Below are positions 1-5,876 of a DNA stretch of 6,042 nucleotides, piece after piece. Both the position numbers and the translations under genes were made by a program. The stretch comes from an uncultured Bacteroidota bacterium (GTDB lineage Bacteria > Bacteroidota > Bacteroidia > Bacteroidales > UBA12481). The stretch spans positions 1-6,042 of the forward strand of contig CAILAQ010000403.1 of assembly GCA_903832165.1 (NCBI GenBank), in the 5' to 3' direction. The notes beneath the pieces were generated by a model. It did no database searches, had not been told where the DNA came from, and saw only the letters and a list, made by a program, of their open reading frames with translations. Positions within the stretch are counted from its first letter, which is position 1; every line of letters begins with the position of its first letter.

Positions 1-1216
1 CTGCAACTGCTGATGCCGCCACCACAGCCGGAGAGGCCAGATAAACATCGCCCTTGCCCTGCTTTCCGGGAAAATTTCTGTTTCCGGTGCTGATGGTCAC
101 CTCACCGGCTCCATTCTGTCCAACCTGACCGGCGGCACATCCGGCGCAACCGGCATTCGAGACCATTGCTCCGGCATTTTTAAAGATTTCCATAAACCCT
201 TGGTTAAGGCAGCGCTGCCAGATTTCATCAGTGGCAGGAACGATCTTTAAAACCACGCCCGGTGCCACTTTCCGATCCTTCAGAATATTCGCAACAACAG
301 CCATATCTTCATATCTGCCGTTTGTGCAGCTTCCTATAAATGCTGAATCAATCCTTGTATTCTCGACTGATGAAACCGTTGCGGTATGGTGAGGCGCGCC
401 AGGCAGTGACACCCGCTTAACAAATTCACTGATATTCAGGTCGAATGTCTTCTCATATTGAGCATCGTCATCCGCAAAAACTGGAATGATTGGCTTACCG
501 GCCTTTTCCGAACAATAATCGGTAACTTGTTGATTTGGAGGAAAGAGAAGCGTTATCACACCCATCTCGGTTCCCATGCTGGCAATGGTAATTCTTTCAT
601 CCAGAGTCAGATCGTCAACGGAATCACCATATATCTCAACCGAGTAGCCCAAAAGGTCATTCGCTCCAAATCTTTCGAGTAAGTTGATCGCGATATCTTT
701 GGCGGATAACCCTTCCGGTCTTTTTCCCTTTAGAACGATTTTTACAGAAGCGGGAACCTTGAACCAGAGTTTTCCATAAGCCCAGGCAGCTGCAATATCC
801 TGATCGCCCATGCCCTGTCCGAAAGCGCCCACAGCCCCGAGAATATTAGCATGTGAATCGGTGGTTACCGCTGTTGAACCGGAAAAAGCCAATCCTTCAT
901 GAATTAGTATATGAGTGCCAATACCTTTATCAATATCATAAACCCGGATTCCGTTATCGCGGGCAAATTGCCGGCAAATATGCTGGTTTACAGCATATTT
1001 CTGATCTGATCCTGTAGGATTGCAGTCGAAAGTAAAAAAAGTCTTAGCAGAATCAGCAATCGATAAACCATTATCCTTAAGGTTCTTAACGACATTTGCA
1101 CCTCCGAAATCGCGGGCTGCCCTTACGTCCATGGCAACATCGATAATCTGTCCCGGTTTTACGGTTGAGTGCTTGGAGTGGTTCGCAAGAATTCTTTCGA
1201 TTAAAGTCAGGCCCAT
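1..1216 (-). CDS. Aconitase / 3-isopropylmalate dehydratase large-subunit family protein (LeuC/homoaconitase-like), 3' end cut by window edge
   Basis: This gene is absent from simple ORF listings because it runs off the left edge; I translated it by hand. It is open for 405 codons from ATG at 1216. Family members catalyse dehydration/rehydration isomerisation of a hydroxy-acid on a [4Fe-4S] cluster, normally with a separate small subunit. Visible motifs: GSCTNGR with Cys297, NAGCAGC with Cys357 and Cys360 (the three cluster ligands), TDSH at 119-122, STGNRNFPGKQG at 377-388, and SPAVVAAS at 395-402 near the expected C-terminus. The archaeal/homoaconitase-type LeuC length is about 420 residues, so only some 15-20 codons should be missing; a small-subunit gene may follow off the edge. 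Oddity: where relatives have Asp-His followed by Pro, this protein reads FDCNPT (Asp64-Cys65). The start is 11 bp after the methyltransferase stop, with no Shine-Dalgarno, suggesting co-transcription. The family is certain; the substrate (isopropylmalate, homoaconitate, dimethylmalate or other) cannot be set from sequence. Confidence 0.9.
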   Translation of the reverse strand, partial: MGLTLIERILANHSKHSTVKPGQIIDVAMDVRAARDFGGANVVKNLKDNGLSIADSAKTFFTFDCNPTGSDQKYAVNQHICRQFARDNGIRVYDIDKGIGTHILIHEGLAFSGSTAVTTDSHANILGAVGAFGQGMGDQDIAAAWAYGKLWFKVPASVKIVLKGKRPEGLSAKDIAINLLERFGANDLLGYSVEIYGDSVDDLTLDERITIASMGTEMGVITLLFPPNQQVTDYCSEKAGKPIIPVFADDDAQYEKTFDLNISEFVKRVSLPGAPHHTATVSSVENTRIDSAFIGSCTNGRYEDMAVVANILKDRKVAPGVVLKIVPATDEIWQRCLNQGFMEIFKNAGAMVSNAGCAGCAAGQVGQNGAGEVTISTGNRNFPGKQGKGDVYLASPAVVAASAVA

Positions 1217-1227
1217 ATATTTGTGTA

Positions 1228-1935
1228 TTAAGTTTTTAAAAATGAAAATACTACGAGTCTCTTGTTCAGGTCGGTATCGAATTTTGTCCATTCCCAAACC
1301 CTGGCTGTCTTAATCAATTCCTCATCGGTGGTAAGATCAGCTGAGATGGAAAGAATTGTATCAGGCGACAGAGTATTTATCAGATCAGTAAGCATCTGGC
1401 GATTCCTGTATGGAGCTTCAATAAAAACCTGAGTCTCCTGGTTCAATTTTGATCGATTTTCGATTTCCCTGATCTTTTTTATCCGGTCGGGAGGTTTCGG
1501 CGGCAGATAGCCATGAAACACAAACTTCTGGCCATTAAGACCTCCTGCCATCACTGACATGATAATAGAGCTTGGTCCTATCATTGGTTTAACGCGGATA
1601 CCGGAAGAATGTGCCTGTCTGATCAGGTCGGCTCCGGGATCTGCGACTCCAGGGCAGCCGGATTCCGACAAGATTCCGGCATCGGTTCCCTTTAATATCG
1701 GCAGCATCAGAGGTTCAAGCTCCTGAGCTCTCGTATGCTCATTCAGCAGTCCGAATTCAATCTCCTCCAGCAGGGCTTTCATCCCTACCCTGACGAGGAA
1801 CCTTCGTGCATTTTTCTCATTCTCAACAATAAAATAGCGCAGAAGCCTTACCTGCTCAATAACAGGTGCCGGCAGGGACTGCAGCGGGTCACCGTCGTCC
1901 AGCGTATTTGGAATCAGCCATAAGGTACCTTTCAT
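1228..1935 (-). CDS. SAM-dependent methyltransferase, tetrapyrrole methylase (RsmI-related) superfamily, short Bacteroidota form
   Basis: The 235-residue product has the tetrapyrrole-methylase fold signature: N-terminal beta strand TLWLIPNTL, an FIVENEKNARRFL segment at 35-47, the SAM-loop-like DAGILSESGCPGVADPG at 85-101, GPSSIIMSVMAGGLNGQKFVFHGYLP at 120-145, and IEAPYRN at 172-178. These correspond to the RsmI motifs (SDAGTP..SDPG, PGPSA, F.GFLP, YESPHR), but the protein is shorter than RsmI (about 280 residues) and lacks its C-terminal extension. From memory it resembles a widely conserved Bacteroidota paralogue of structurally known fold and unknown substrate, so calling it 16S rRNA 2'-O-ribose methyltransferase would be over-reach. 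I chose ATG at 1935 because family members begin just before the first strand. The frame stays open to 1989, but that extension would run into the divergent hydrolase promoter and is low in family resemblance. It lies 11 bp upstream of the dehydratase gene on the same strand. Confidence 0.9.
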   Translation of the reverse strand: MKGTLWLIPNTLDDGDPLQSLPAPVIEQVRLLRYFIVENEKNARRFLVRVGMKALLEEIEFGLLNEHTRAQELEPLMLPILKGTDAGILSESGCPGVADPGADLIRQAHSSGIRVKPMIGPSSIIMSVMAGGLNGQKFVFHGYLPPKPPDRIKKIREIENRSKLNQETQVFIEAPYRNRQMLTDLINTLSPDTILSISADLTTDEELIKTARVWEWTKFDTDLNKRLVVFSFLKT

Positions 1936-1967
1936 AACGTAAAAATAAGAAAAAGGTCCATGTTTAT

Positions 1968-1975
1968 TATATTTG
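1968..1975 (+). promoter_or_regulatory. Candidate Bacteroidota -7 promoter element (TATATTTG) for the hydrolase gene
   Basis: TATATTTG is an exact match to the Bacteroidota primary-sigma -7 element TAnnTTTG, placed 17 bp before the ATG at 1993. Transcription would start near 1979-1982, leaving a leader of roughly 11-14 bases and excluding the alternative ATG at 1960. No clear TTG/TTTG -33 element is visible 17-23 bp upstream, where the sequence is A-rich, so the call rests on the -7 box and position alone. The opposite strand of the same gap has a 7-of-8 match (TATTTTTA, 1947-1940) just before the methyltransferase start, which is too weak to list separately. Confidence 0.4.
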
Positions 1976-1992
1976 ATACTTTGAATCAATTA

Positions 1993-2766
1993 ATGAATTC
2001 ACCTTTGAAAATTACGCTCCTGGGTACAGGAACTTCACTTGGAGTTCCGATTATCGGTTGCGATTGCCAGGTATGCCAATCCAACGATCCCAGAGATAAC
2101 AGATTACGATCCTCAGCGCTGATCGAATGGAATGGCAAGGTGTTTCTCGTTGATGCCGGGCCTGACTTCCGGCAGCAGATGTTAAGGACTTCGGTAAGGA
2201 ATATTGATGCCATTCTGCTTACCCACGAGCACAAAGATCACGTTTCGGGGCTTGATGATATTCGTGCACTGAACTTTCTGCATAAGAAAGCCATCGATAT
2301 CTATTCAGAGAAAAGAGTTCAGGATTCAATCAGGAAGGACTTTGCCTATGTATTTTCGGTAATTCAGTACCCGGGAATTCCGCAAATGAACCTGCACCAG
2401 ATCTCTCCGGGTAAAATCTTTATCGGTGGATTGGAAATAACAGCTATCCGGGCAATGCATTATAAGCTCCCGATACTAGGCTTTCGTTTTGGGGATTTTA
2501 CCTATATCTCAGATACCAATTACATTGCCAAAGAGGAAATGGAGAAGATTTACGGTACCCGGATACTGGTTATCAATGCACTTCGCTGGGAAGCACATCT
2601 TTCACACCACAGTATTCCGGAGGCTATCAAATTGATTCAGGAAATCAAACCCGAGAAAGCTTACCTGACCCATCTGTCACATCAGGCCGGCAAATATGAA
2701 GATCTGATAAAAGAATTGCCAGCAGGGATTGAGCCCGGTTACGACGGGCTTGTGCTTAATCTTTAA
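1993..2766 (+). CDS. PhnP-like metallo-beta-lactamase-fold hydrolase
   Basis: The 257-residue protein is a metallo-beta-lactamase-fold phosphodiesterase-type enzyme (COG1235 group). The catalytic metal set is complete: HEHKDH supplies His78, His80, Asp82 and His83; His156 (AMHYKLP), Asp174 (YISDTNY) and His227 (LTHLSH) complete the two-metal site. A second feature matches E. coli PhnP: a structural zinc site from GCDCQVC (Cys23, Cys25, Cys28) plus a histidine three residues after the last catalytic one (His230). PhnP opens phosphoribosyl cyclic phosphate in phosphonate breakdown, but no phn genes are nearby, so the substrate here is unknown; a cyclic phosphodiester is a reasonable inference. 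ATG at 1993 was chosen over the in-frame ATG at 1960 because relatives begin right before KITLLGTGTS and a -7 element lies between the two. The stop codon overlaps that of the convergent FKBP gene. The protein is probably cytoplasmic, as no signal peptide is seen. Confidence 0.92.
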   Translation: MNSPLKITLLGTGTSLGVPIIGCDCQVCQSNDPRDNRLRSSALIEWNGKVFLVDAGPDFRQQMLRTSVRNIDAILLTHEHKDHVSGLDDIRALNFLHKKAIDIYSEKRVQDSIRKDFAYVFSVIQYPGIPQMNLHQISPGKIFIGGLEITAIRAMHYKLPILGFRFGDFTYISDTNYIAKEEMEKIYGTRILVINALRWEAHLSHHSIPEAIKLIQEIKPEKAYLTHLSHQAGKYEDLIKELPAGIEPGYDGLVLNL

Positions 2767-3206
2767 AACACATCAATCAACTCAACTGCGAAAACTAAAG
2801 GAGTATAACCCGGAATACTACCGGAACCATTAGGACCATAGCCAAGATCGCTTGGAATTATCAGGGTTGCCTTGCCACCTTCCTTCATCAGGGCTATTCC
2901 TTCATCCCAACCGGTTATCACCTGGCCGAATCCCAGTTTAAAACTAAAAGTTCCCGAATCAAAAGTTGTCCCATCCGTAAAAGTTCCAGTGTATTTCACT
3001 TTGACTGTGGACCCGTAAGGAGGAGTTATTCCAGTTCCGGCTTTGGTTTCGATATAGTACAATCCGCTGGCTAATGGCTGGGAAGTCAGACTATGAGCGG
3101 TCAGGTACTCCTGAATGGCAAGTTTTTCTTTTGCATAGGGGTCAGCTTTTTCGCAGGCTGCGAATAAAATGACAGAGGTCAGAATGATCAGGGTGTGGTA
3201 TTTCAT
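2763..3206 (-). CDS. FKBP-type peptidyl-prolyl cis-trans isomerase lipoprotein, single domain
   Basis: The 147-residue precursor starts with a lipoprotein signal (MKYHTLIILTSVILFAAC), with Cys18 as the lipid-carrying residue, so the mature protein should be anchored in the envelope. A short spacer leads to one FKBP domain at about 62-147 with the usual pocket residues: Tyr72, Phe82-Asp83 (TTFDS), Val96-Ile97, Trp100 (GWDEG), Tyr123 (LGYG), IPGYTP at 131-136 and Phe139. It should therefore be an active prolyl isomerase helping exported proteins fold. I chose ATG at 3206 because it places the signal peptide at the N-terminus; an upstream in-frame ATG at 3260 would add 18 polar residues before it. 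The gene is last in a minus-strand cluster, 60 bp after the two-domain FKBP gene, and its stop overlaps the convergent hydrolase stop. Its sequence is close to the C-terminal domain of its upstream neighbour (both contain ASGLYYIE and GWDEG). Confidence 0.92.
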   Translation of the reverse strand: MKYHTLIILTSVILFAACEKADPYAKEKLAIQEYLTAHSLTSQPLASGLYYIETKAGTGITPPYGSTVKVKYTGTFTDGTTFDSGTFSFKLGFGQVITGWDEGIALMKEGGKATLIIPSDLGYGPNGSGSIPGYTPLVFAVELIDVF

Positions 3207-3266
3207 TCGATAGTAATTTATTGTTTTAGCATTAATTGCTCGCAAGCAGGTATCTCTCAACTATGT

Positions 3267-4118
3267 CTATTTAACTTCAAGTAATTCAACTTCAAACACC
3301 AAGGTAGAGTATGGCAGGATCAGGGTAGAATAGCCATCTTTTCCGTATGCCAGGTTTGATGGTATTATCAGCCGTCCTTCCCCACCCGCCTGCATAAACT
3401 GAAATCCCTCATCCCAGCCTTTTATCACCTGCTCTTTCCCCAGAACGAAGGTAAGCGGTGTGCCCCTTTGAAGAGAGGAATCAAAAATCTTTCCATCAAT
3501 GGTGGTGCCTGTGTAATGCACAACCAATGTATTGCCAACTTGAGCCTTTTTACCGTTTCCCTTCTTCTTTTCGATATAATAAAGACCTGAAGCTGTGGGC
3601 TTAACAGTAGTATTTGAAAGCTCGATGTAATTTTTCAAAAGGTTCATCTCCTGCTCGAAATCGGTATGATATGAGTTTTCCCGTTCGCTCTCGAGATCTT
3701 CCGCATTTAAAATATTTTTCAATCTCACATTAATGTACACTTCATCTCCCTGCATAAATTCCTTGGGCAAATCGCGCTTTCTGTTCTTCTGGAAGAAACC
3801 ACTGGCATCAAGTTTAAAACAGACACTGTCACCCACCTGCAAAAGAGCCAACGCAGTATAAAAATCTCCCTGAAACATCGGATTTCGCAGCTGCATCCGA
3901 TAGAAATTGGATTCATCAACGACCACATTGTCCTTATTGGATATTTTCGTGGATAACACCAGGATATCTCCGGTTTTCGGGGTTTTCCCTTCCGGATTCA
4001 TTTCAAGGAACCGGTAGGACAAGCCAGATGGATGTTTCTTAAAATCCTTATCCTTGCTGCCGCAGGAAACCAGCGCACCAAACAATACAACAACAAAAGC
4101 AACGGCCGGAAATCTCAT
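3267..4118 (-). CDS. Two-domain FKBP-type prolyl isomerase lipoprotein
   Basis: The 283-residue precursor has a lipoprotein signal ending in LVSC, with Cys19 the modified residue. Two FKBP-like domains follow. The first, about 30-136, keeps the outline (GLSYRFLE start, GD.LVLSTKI strand, LLQVGDSVCFKLDASGFF, GDEVYINVRLKNI end) but has lost recognisable pocket residues (no FDS, GWDEG or AYG), so it is probably a non-catalytic dimerisation or client-binding domain. A charged, likely helical linker covers about 137-170. The second domain, about 173-283, is intact: Tyr202, Phe212-Asp213, Phe224, Val231-Ile232, Trp235, Tyr258 and Phe275. The expected role is a periplasm-facing foldase. The start ATG at 4118 lies 35 bp after the GldI-like gene. 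Only weak promoter evidence lies in that gap, so the gene is most likely part of the DHH-led operon. Confidence 0.92.
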   Translation of the reverse strand: MRFPAVAFVVVLFGALVSCGSKDKDFKKHPSGLSYRFLEMNPEGKTPKTGDILVLSTKISNKDNVVVDESNFYRMQLRNPMFQGDFYTALALLQVGDSVCFKLDASGFFQKNRKRDLPKEFMQGDEVYINVRLKNILNAEDLESERENSYHTDFEQEMNLLKNYIELSNTTVKPTASGLYYIEKKKGNGKKAQVGNTLVVHYTGTTIDGKIFDSSLQRGTPLTFVLGKEQVIKGWDEGFQFMQAGGEGRLIIPSNLAYGKDGYSTLILPYSTLVFEVELLEVK

Positions 4119-4136
4119 AGTCTGTTTAATTTACTG

Positions 4137-4144
4137 CAAAAATA
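4137..4144 (-). promoter_or_regulatory. Possible internal -7 promoter element (TATTTTTG) before the two-domain FKBP gene
   Basis: Read on the minus strand, 4144-4137 gives TATTTTTG, an exact fit to TAnnTTTG, 18 bp before the ATG at 4118. Transcription would start about 12 bases ahead of the start codon. The nearest TTG upstream is only 10 bp from the box, too close for a -33 element, and AT-rich gaps yield such matches by chance. It is listed as a possible secondary promoter that would let the last two FKBP genes be expressed apart from the DHH gene. Confidence 0.25.
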
Positions 4145-4153
4145 GGAAAATGG

Positions 4154-4720
4154 TCAATTATTCAGGTGCCTGATCACAGAATCGATTCTGACTTCATAAA
4201 CGAGAATTGCACGAGGAGGAATAAGGTTCCCATCGCCAGTTAAACCAAAAGCCCGCTGAGGGGGTATGATTATCCTTGCGCTATCACCCGGCTGAAGGAA
4301 CTTTACCGCTTCATGAAGACCGGGTTCAGCCTCACTCTTATCCACAAAAAACTGTTTAACGCCCTGTTTTTTTGAGGAATAGCATAATGTTCCATCCAAA
4401 AGGCTGAGTTTAAATGAAAGGGAGATCCGATCTCCTGTTTCGATATTTCCCTGTTGAGTATTGCGTTTTCGATCGATTAACTGATAAAAGACACCCGTAC
4501 CGGTTTCGCTTAAATGCCATCCATTGCTGGCAGCTTTTTCGCTGATAGAAGTTGCGTATTTCCTGATTATTAATTGATTAGCGCGGAAGATGGATTCCTG
4601 ATCGGGAAATCTTGCAGCTGCCGGCGGTTCCTGCCTGCGGTATTTTTGTTTACAGCCGGAAAGAGATATAGTTATGCCCAGGATCAACAGAGCGGCGAGT
4701 AATTTAAAACGGCGGCGCAT
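4154..4720 (-). CDS. gldI: GldI-like FKBP-family lipoprotein with degenerate isomerase pocket
   Basis: The 188-residue precursor has a basic N-terminus (MRRRFK), a hydrophobic stretch and the lipobox LSGC with Cys23, predicting an envelope lipoprotein. After a helical spacer (about 40-66) comes one FKBP-type domain, about 72-182. The pattern FFVDK (124-128), GLHEAVKFLQPGD (134-146), IIPPQRAFG (151-159) and GDGNLIPP (162-169) parallels Flavobacterium GldI (YYVDK, GLRDGIKLM, FPSHMGYG). GldI is needed for gliding motility and type IX secretion in Flavobacterium. FKBP pocket residues are largely replaced: Phe103 for Tyr, CysTyr (113-114) for PheAsp, Leu135 for the core Trp, Phe158 for Tyr. Prolyl-isomerase activity is therefore doubtful. 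It sits 26 bp after the DHH gene, and a DHH-gene neighbourhood for gldI is one I recall from other Bacteroidota. The symbol is a family-level assignment; motility cannot be inferred from this gene alone, and a generic FKBP paralogue is the alternative. Confidence 0.75.
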   Translation of the reverse strand: MRRRFKLLAALLILGITISLSGCKQKYRRQEPPAAARFPDQESIFRANQLIIRKYATSISEKAASNGWHLSETGTGVFYQLIDRKRNTQQGNIETGDRISLSFKLSLLDGTLCYSSKKQGVKQFFVDKSEAEPGLHEAVKFLQPGDSARIIIPPQRAFGLTGDGNLIPPRAILVYEVRIDSVIRHLNN

Positions 4721-4746
4721 AGGATTCTGATTGGATTGCTGATTAC

Positions 4747-5805
4747 CTAACGGCTGACAGCCAGTAATTCCCGGTATTCTTCCAAAACGGATTCGAACCT
4801 GATAACGGCCTCCTTCATGGTACCAGGAAACCGTCCGCCTGCAGCATTCAGGTGCCCGCCTCCAAAGAAATATTTTTGCGCAAACTGATTCGCCGGAAAA
4901 TCTCCGGTAGACCGGAGCGACAGCTTTACATGATCATTTTGCTCGGTAAACAGCACCGAAAAGACGATTCCGGCAATGGCCAGCGGATAATTGACAAAGC
5001 CTTCTGTATCTCCTTTAAGATGGTGATAACTATTGAGTTCACTTATTGTCAGAGCGATATAAGCCGTTTTATATTCGGGCAAGATTCTCATGTTCTGACT
5101 TAAACTGTACCCCAGCAATCTCATTCTGTCGGCCGAATGAGTGTTATAAATCTCGTGATATATCCTGGCCTTGTCGGCCCCGTGGCGCATCAGTGCAGCC
5201 ACGGTTTCAAACACTTCAGGATAAGAGCAGTTAACTTTCAGCCCAACTGTGTCAGTCATAATTCCGGCCAGCAAACAGGTAGCAGCATCTATTCCCAGAT
5301 GTTCCGTGAAATTTAATTTTTTGATAAACAGGTAAACAAGCTCCGAAGTAGAGCCTTTTGTCGGGTCAATAAGATTAAAGCCGGTAAAAGGTTCCTCGCT
5401 GGGATGATGATCTATTAAAAAAGTCCTTTTACCTGATTCACGGTAAAGAGGTTCGATCGCGCCTAATCTTTCCGGGGTATTAAAATCCGCACATATGATC
5501 AGATCGCATTCGTTCAGCAGGTTTGAAATATTGCCGTTTGGCTTTCTGTCATTCACAATGATCTCATTATAACCCGGCAACCATTTCAAAAAAAGGGGAG
5601 CATCGTCTGGAATGGCCACAATCACTTTATGTCCAAGCTGACCAAGGATCCATTTGAGGCCAAGCGCAGATCCGATAGCATCACCATCAGGATTCTTATG
5701 TGTCAGTATTAAAATTCTGCAGGGTTTCAGGAATTCTTCCCGCACCTCGGTCCATCCCAATTCTGCATCGAGATTCAACTTTTTCTCAGTGGATTTGTTT
5801 TGCAC
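4747..5805 (-). CDS. nrnA: DHH/DHHA1-family phosphoesterase, NrnA-like (nano-RNase / pAp phosphatase)
   Basis: The 352-residue cytoplasmic protein carries all DHH-family motifs: THKNPDGDAIGS (His36, Asp40, Asp42), CADFNTPERLG (Asp107), LIDHHPS (Asp132-His133-His134), and GIMTDTVG (Asp185), which together bind two Mn2+. A C-terminal DHHA1 domain follows with its substrate-binding GGGH at 315-318. NrnA enzymes degrade 2-5-nucleotide RNAs and dephosphorylate 3'-phosphoadenosine 5'-phosphate; no separate Orn or CysQ gene is in view. The start shown is GTG at 5805, directly preceded in frame by a TGA two codons upstream, so no longer form exists. It gives about 35 residues before the first motif, more than the roughly 15-20 I recall for relatives, so in-frame TTG at 5760 or GTG at 5745 remain possible. 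A well-formed promoter lies immediately upstream. It heads the cluster with three FKBP lipoprotein genes and is divergent from ndk. A c-di-AMP/pGpG-hydrolysing role is an alternative within the same family. Confidence 0.88.
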   Translation of the reverse strand: MQNKSTEKKLNLDAELGWTEVREEFLKPCRILILTHKNPDGDAIGSALGLKWILGQLGHKVIVAIPDDAPLFLKWLPGYNEIIVNDRKPNGNISNLLNECDLIICADFNTPERLGAIEPLYRESGKRTFLIDHHPSEEPFTGFNLIDPTKGSTSELVYLFIKKLNFTEHLGIDAATCLLAGIMTDTVGLKVNCSYPEVFETVAALMRHGADKARIYHEIYNTHSADRMRLLGYSLSQNMRILPEYKTAYIALTISELNSYHHLKGDTEGFVNYPLAIAGIVFSVLFTEQNDHVKLSLRSTGDFPANQFAQKYFFGGGHLNAAGGRFPGTMKEAVIRFESVLEEYRELLAVSR

Positions 5806-5809
5806 GATT

Positions 5810-5837
5810 CAAAGATAGTAATCAGTGGAATCAGCAA
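5810..5837 (-). promoter_or_regulatory. Bacteroidota-type promoter (TTG, 17 bp, TATCTTTG) for the DHH-FKBP operon
   Basis: On the minus strand, TTG at 5837-5835, then 17 bases, then TATCTTTG at 5817-5810 match the Bacteroidota consensus (TTG/TTTG at -33, spacing 17-23, TAnnTTTG at -7) with an exact -7 box. The transcript would begin about 4-6 bases beyond the box, near 5804-5806, which is right at the GTG at 5805. Either the mRNA is essentially leaderless or translation starts further in. It is the best-formed promoter in the window, in the divergent gap shared with ndk. Confidence 0.55.
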
Positions 5838-5849
5838 GGAGTATTTTCC

Positions 5850-5857
5850 TATATTTA
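5850..5857 (+). promoter_or_regulatory. Weak candidate -7 element (TATATTTA) for ndk
   Basis: TATATTTA matches TAnnTTTG at seven of eight defined-plus-spacer positions (last base A instead of G), 19 bp before the ndk ATG, which would give a leader of about 14 bases. No TTG is visible at the expected upstream spacing. The location in a short divergent gap is the main support. Confidence 0.25.
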
Positions 5858-5876
5858 TCGGAATAACTATTCAACT

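Noticed and set aside
458..682. Plus-strand 74-codon ORF
   Set aside because: It lies inside the dehydratase gene on the opposite strand, whose motifs run through this stretch; no family resemblance of its own.
1020..1313. Plus-strand 97-codon ORF spanning the dehydratase start and methyltransferase end
   Set aside because: Opposite-strand shadow of two well-supported genes; the translation shows no recognisable domain.
1936..1989. N-terminal extension of the methyltransferase to an upstream ATG at 1989
   Set aside because: The 18 extra residues are unlike family N-termini and would push the start across the divergent hydrolase promoter.
1960..1992. Upstream ATG for the hydrolase
   Set aside because: It precedes the -7 element at 1968-1975, so the codon would lie upstream of the predicted transcript; relatives start close to the KITLLGTGTS strand.
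3228..3248. Short inverted repeats (AGCA/TGCT) in the gap between the two last FKBP genes, considered as a terminator or attenuator
   Set aside because: Stems are only 4 bp with no U-tract; such pairs occur by chance in AT-rich gaps.
3207..3260. Upstream ATG adding 18 residues to the last FKBP lipoprotein
   Set aside because: It would bury the lipoprotein signal peptide behind a polar stretch; ATG at 3206 gives a normal signal with lipobox.
3725..3928. Second minus-strand frame of 67 codons inside the two-domain FKBP gene
   Set aside because: Out-of-frame shadow; Cys/Arg/Met-rich translation without domain character.
4852..5234. Two overlapping plus-strand ORFs opposite the DHH gene
   Set aside because: Antisense shadows of the DHHA1 and DHH coding region, no recognisable product.
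5836..5841. AAGGAG considered as ribosome binding site of ndk
   Set aside because: It is 35 bases before the ATG, far beyond working spacing, and overlaps the TTG element of the opposite promoter.
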